A DNA stretch of 13,577 bases from an uncultured Lachnoclostridium sp. (GTDB taxonomy: Bacteria > Bacillota > Clostridia > Lachnospirales > Lachnospiraceae): contig CABQJX010000074.1 of NCBI GenBank assembly GCA_902464595.1, forward strand, positions 1-13,577, given 5' to 3'. Of this stretch, positions 13,284 to 13,577 are shown piece after piece. Numbering within the stretch: position 1 is the first letter of the stretch; every line of letters begins with the position of its first letter. The notes beneath the pieces were generated by a model. The model did not search any database and was not told the origin of the DNA. It saw only the letters and a program-made list of their open reading frames with translations. The position numbers and the translations under genes were made by a program.

Positions 13284-13577
13284 ATGAAAGTACTGCTGTT
13301 AAACGGAAGCCCTCACGAGAAGGGATGTACCTACACTGCACTGTCTGAGGCGGCCAAAGAGCTGAACCGGGAGGGGATTGAGACAGAGATCCTTTACGTA
13401 GGCGGAGATGACGTTCATGGCTGTATGGGATGCGGAGCCTGTGGGAAGTTAGGGAAATGCCGCTTTGAAAACGATAAGGTCAATGAGGCTGTGGCAAAGA
13501 TGAGAGAGAGCGACGGGCTGATCGTGGGATCCCCGGTTCACTATGCATCGGCCAGCGGGGCCATTACGTCTTTCTTA
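13284..13577 (+). CDS. Flavodoxin-like NADPH-dependent FMN reductase (3' partial)
   Basis: The first 98 residues of a flavodoxin-fold protein that runs off the window. MKVLLLNGSPHEKGCT is the first strand and FMN-phosphate loop of the NADPH-dependent FMN reductase / iron-sulfur flavoprotein group (NGSP-x3-G-x-T). GCMGCGACGKLGKC carries a cysteine cluster (C49, C52, C55 and C61) typical of this group, where in some members it holds an iron-sulfur cluster. LIVGSPVHYASASG is the second flavin-contacting loop. Physiological substrates of such reductases are varied and cannot be told from the sequence. GGAGG at 13270-13274 is 9 bases before the ATG. Confidence 0.88.
   Translation, partial: MKVLLLNGSPHEKGCTYTALSEAAKELNREGIETEILYVGGDDVHGCMGCGACGKLGKCRFENDKVNEAVAKMRESDGLIVGSPVHYASASGAITSFL

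Noticed and set aside
1..13577. CRISPR arrays, transposons, phage genes, tRNA or rRNA genes
   Set aside because: None was seen: no regularly spaced repeats with unique spacers, no transposase or integrase motifs and no cloverleaf-like sequence.

Overview
The window looks like chromosomal DNA from a Gram-positive anaerobe of the Clostridia, most likely a Lachnospiraceae member. The pointers are a MetNIQ methionine importer with a lipoprotein receptor, a YlmC/YmxH-type sporulation protein, YqeG, an EF-P with the Firmicutes-style KPGKG loop, strong AGGAGG ribosome binding sites and an intermediate base composition. The species assignment is inference from protein style only. Most genes are on the + strand. 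Only aroD is on the - strand.

Layout. (1) 1-2662: an ABC methionine import operon, metN (5' end cut off), metI and metQ, closed by a strong hairpin terminator at 2745-2800 that follows a 14-base triple tandem repeat. (2) 2811-3467: a small membrane protein with a DUF4190-like C-terminal half, with its own extended -10 promoter lying inside a dyad. (3) 3595-3861: a YlmC/YmxH (PRC-barrel) protein that appears to start at an ATT codon. Its 3' end overlaps the 3' end of convergent aroD (3818-4600, - strand). (4) 4601-4874: a divergent promoter region serving aroD leftwards and nrdR rightwards. (5) 4875-7261: nrdR, yqeG and a fused aroE-aroK gene, tightly packed and probably one operon. (6) 7262-8017: efp as its own unit, with a promoter, a long leader hairpin and a perfect terminator. 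(7) 8073-9860: argS, starting at TTG. (8) 9861-10014: a spacer holding a perfect 8-bp inverted repeat, followed by a large SNF2-family helicase with an N-terminal SWIM zinc finger (10015-13164). (9) 13165-13577: an A-rich tandem repeat and then the start of a flavodoxin-like NADPH-dependent FMN reductase that runs off the window.

How the genes work together. MetNIQ brings in methionine. AroD (dehydroquinate dehydratase) and the AroE-AroK fusion (shikimate dehydrogenase plus shikimate kinase) supply three consecutive steps of the shikimate pathway, although they are transcribed from different promoters. NrdR controls ribonucleotide reductase genes that lie elsewhere. EF-P and ArgS serve translation. 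The rest is mainly housekeeping. No phage, transposon, CRISPR array, tRNA or rRNA was seen, and no clear new multi-gene system. The most unusual points are the AroE-AroK fusion, the apparent ATT start of the ylmC-like gene, the efp leader hairpin and the structured spacer before the SNF2 helicase gene.
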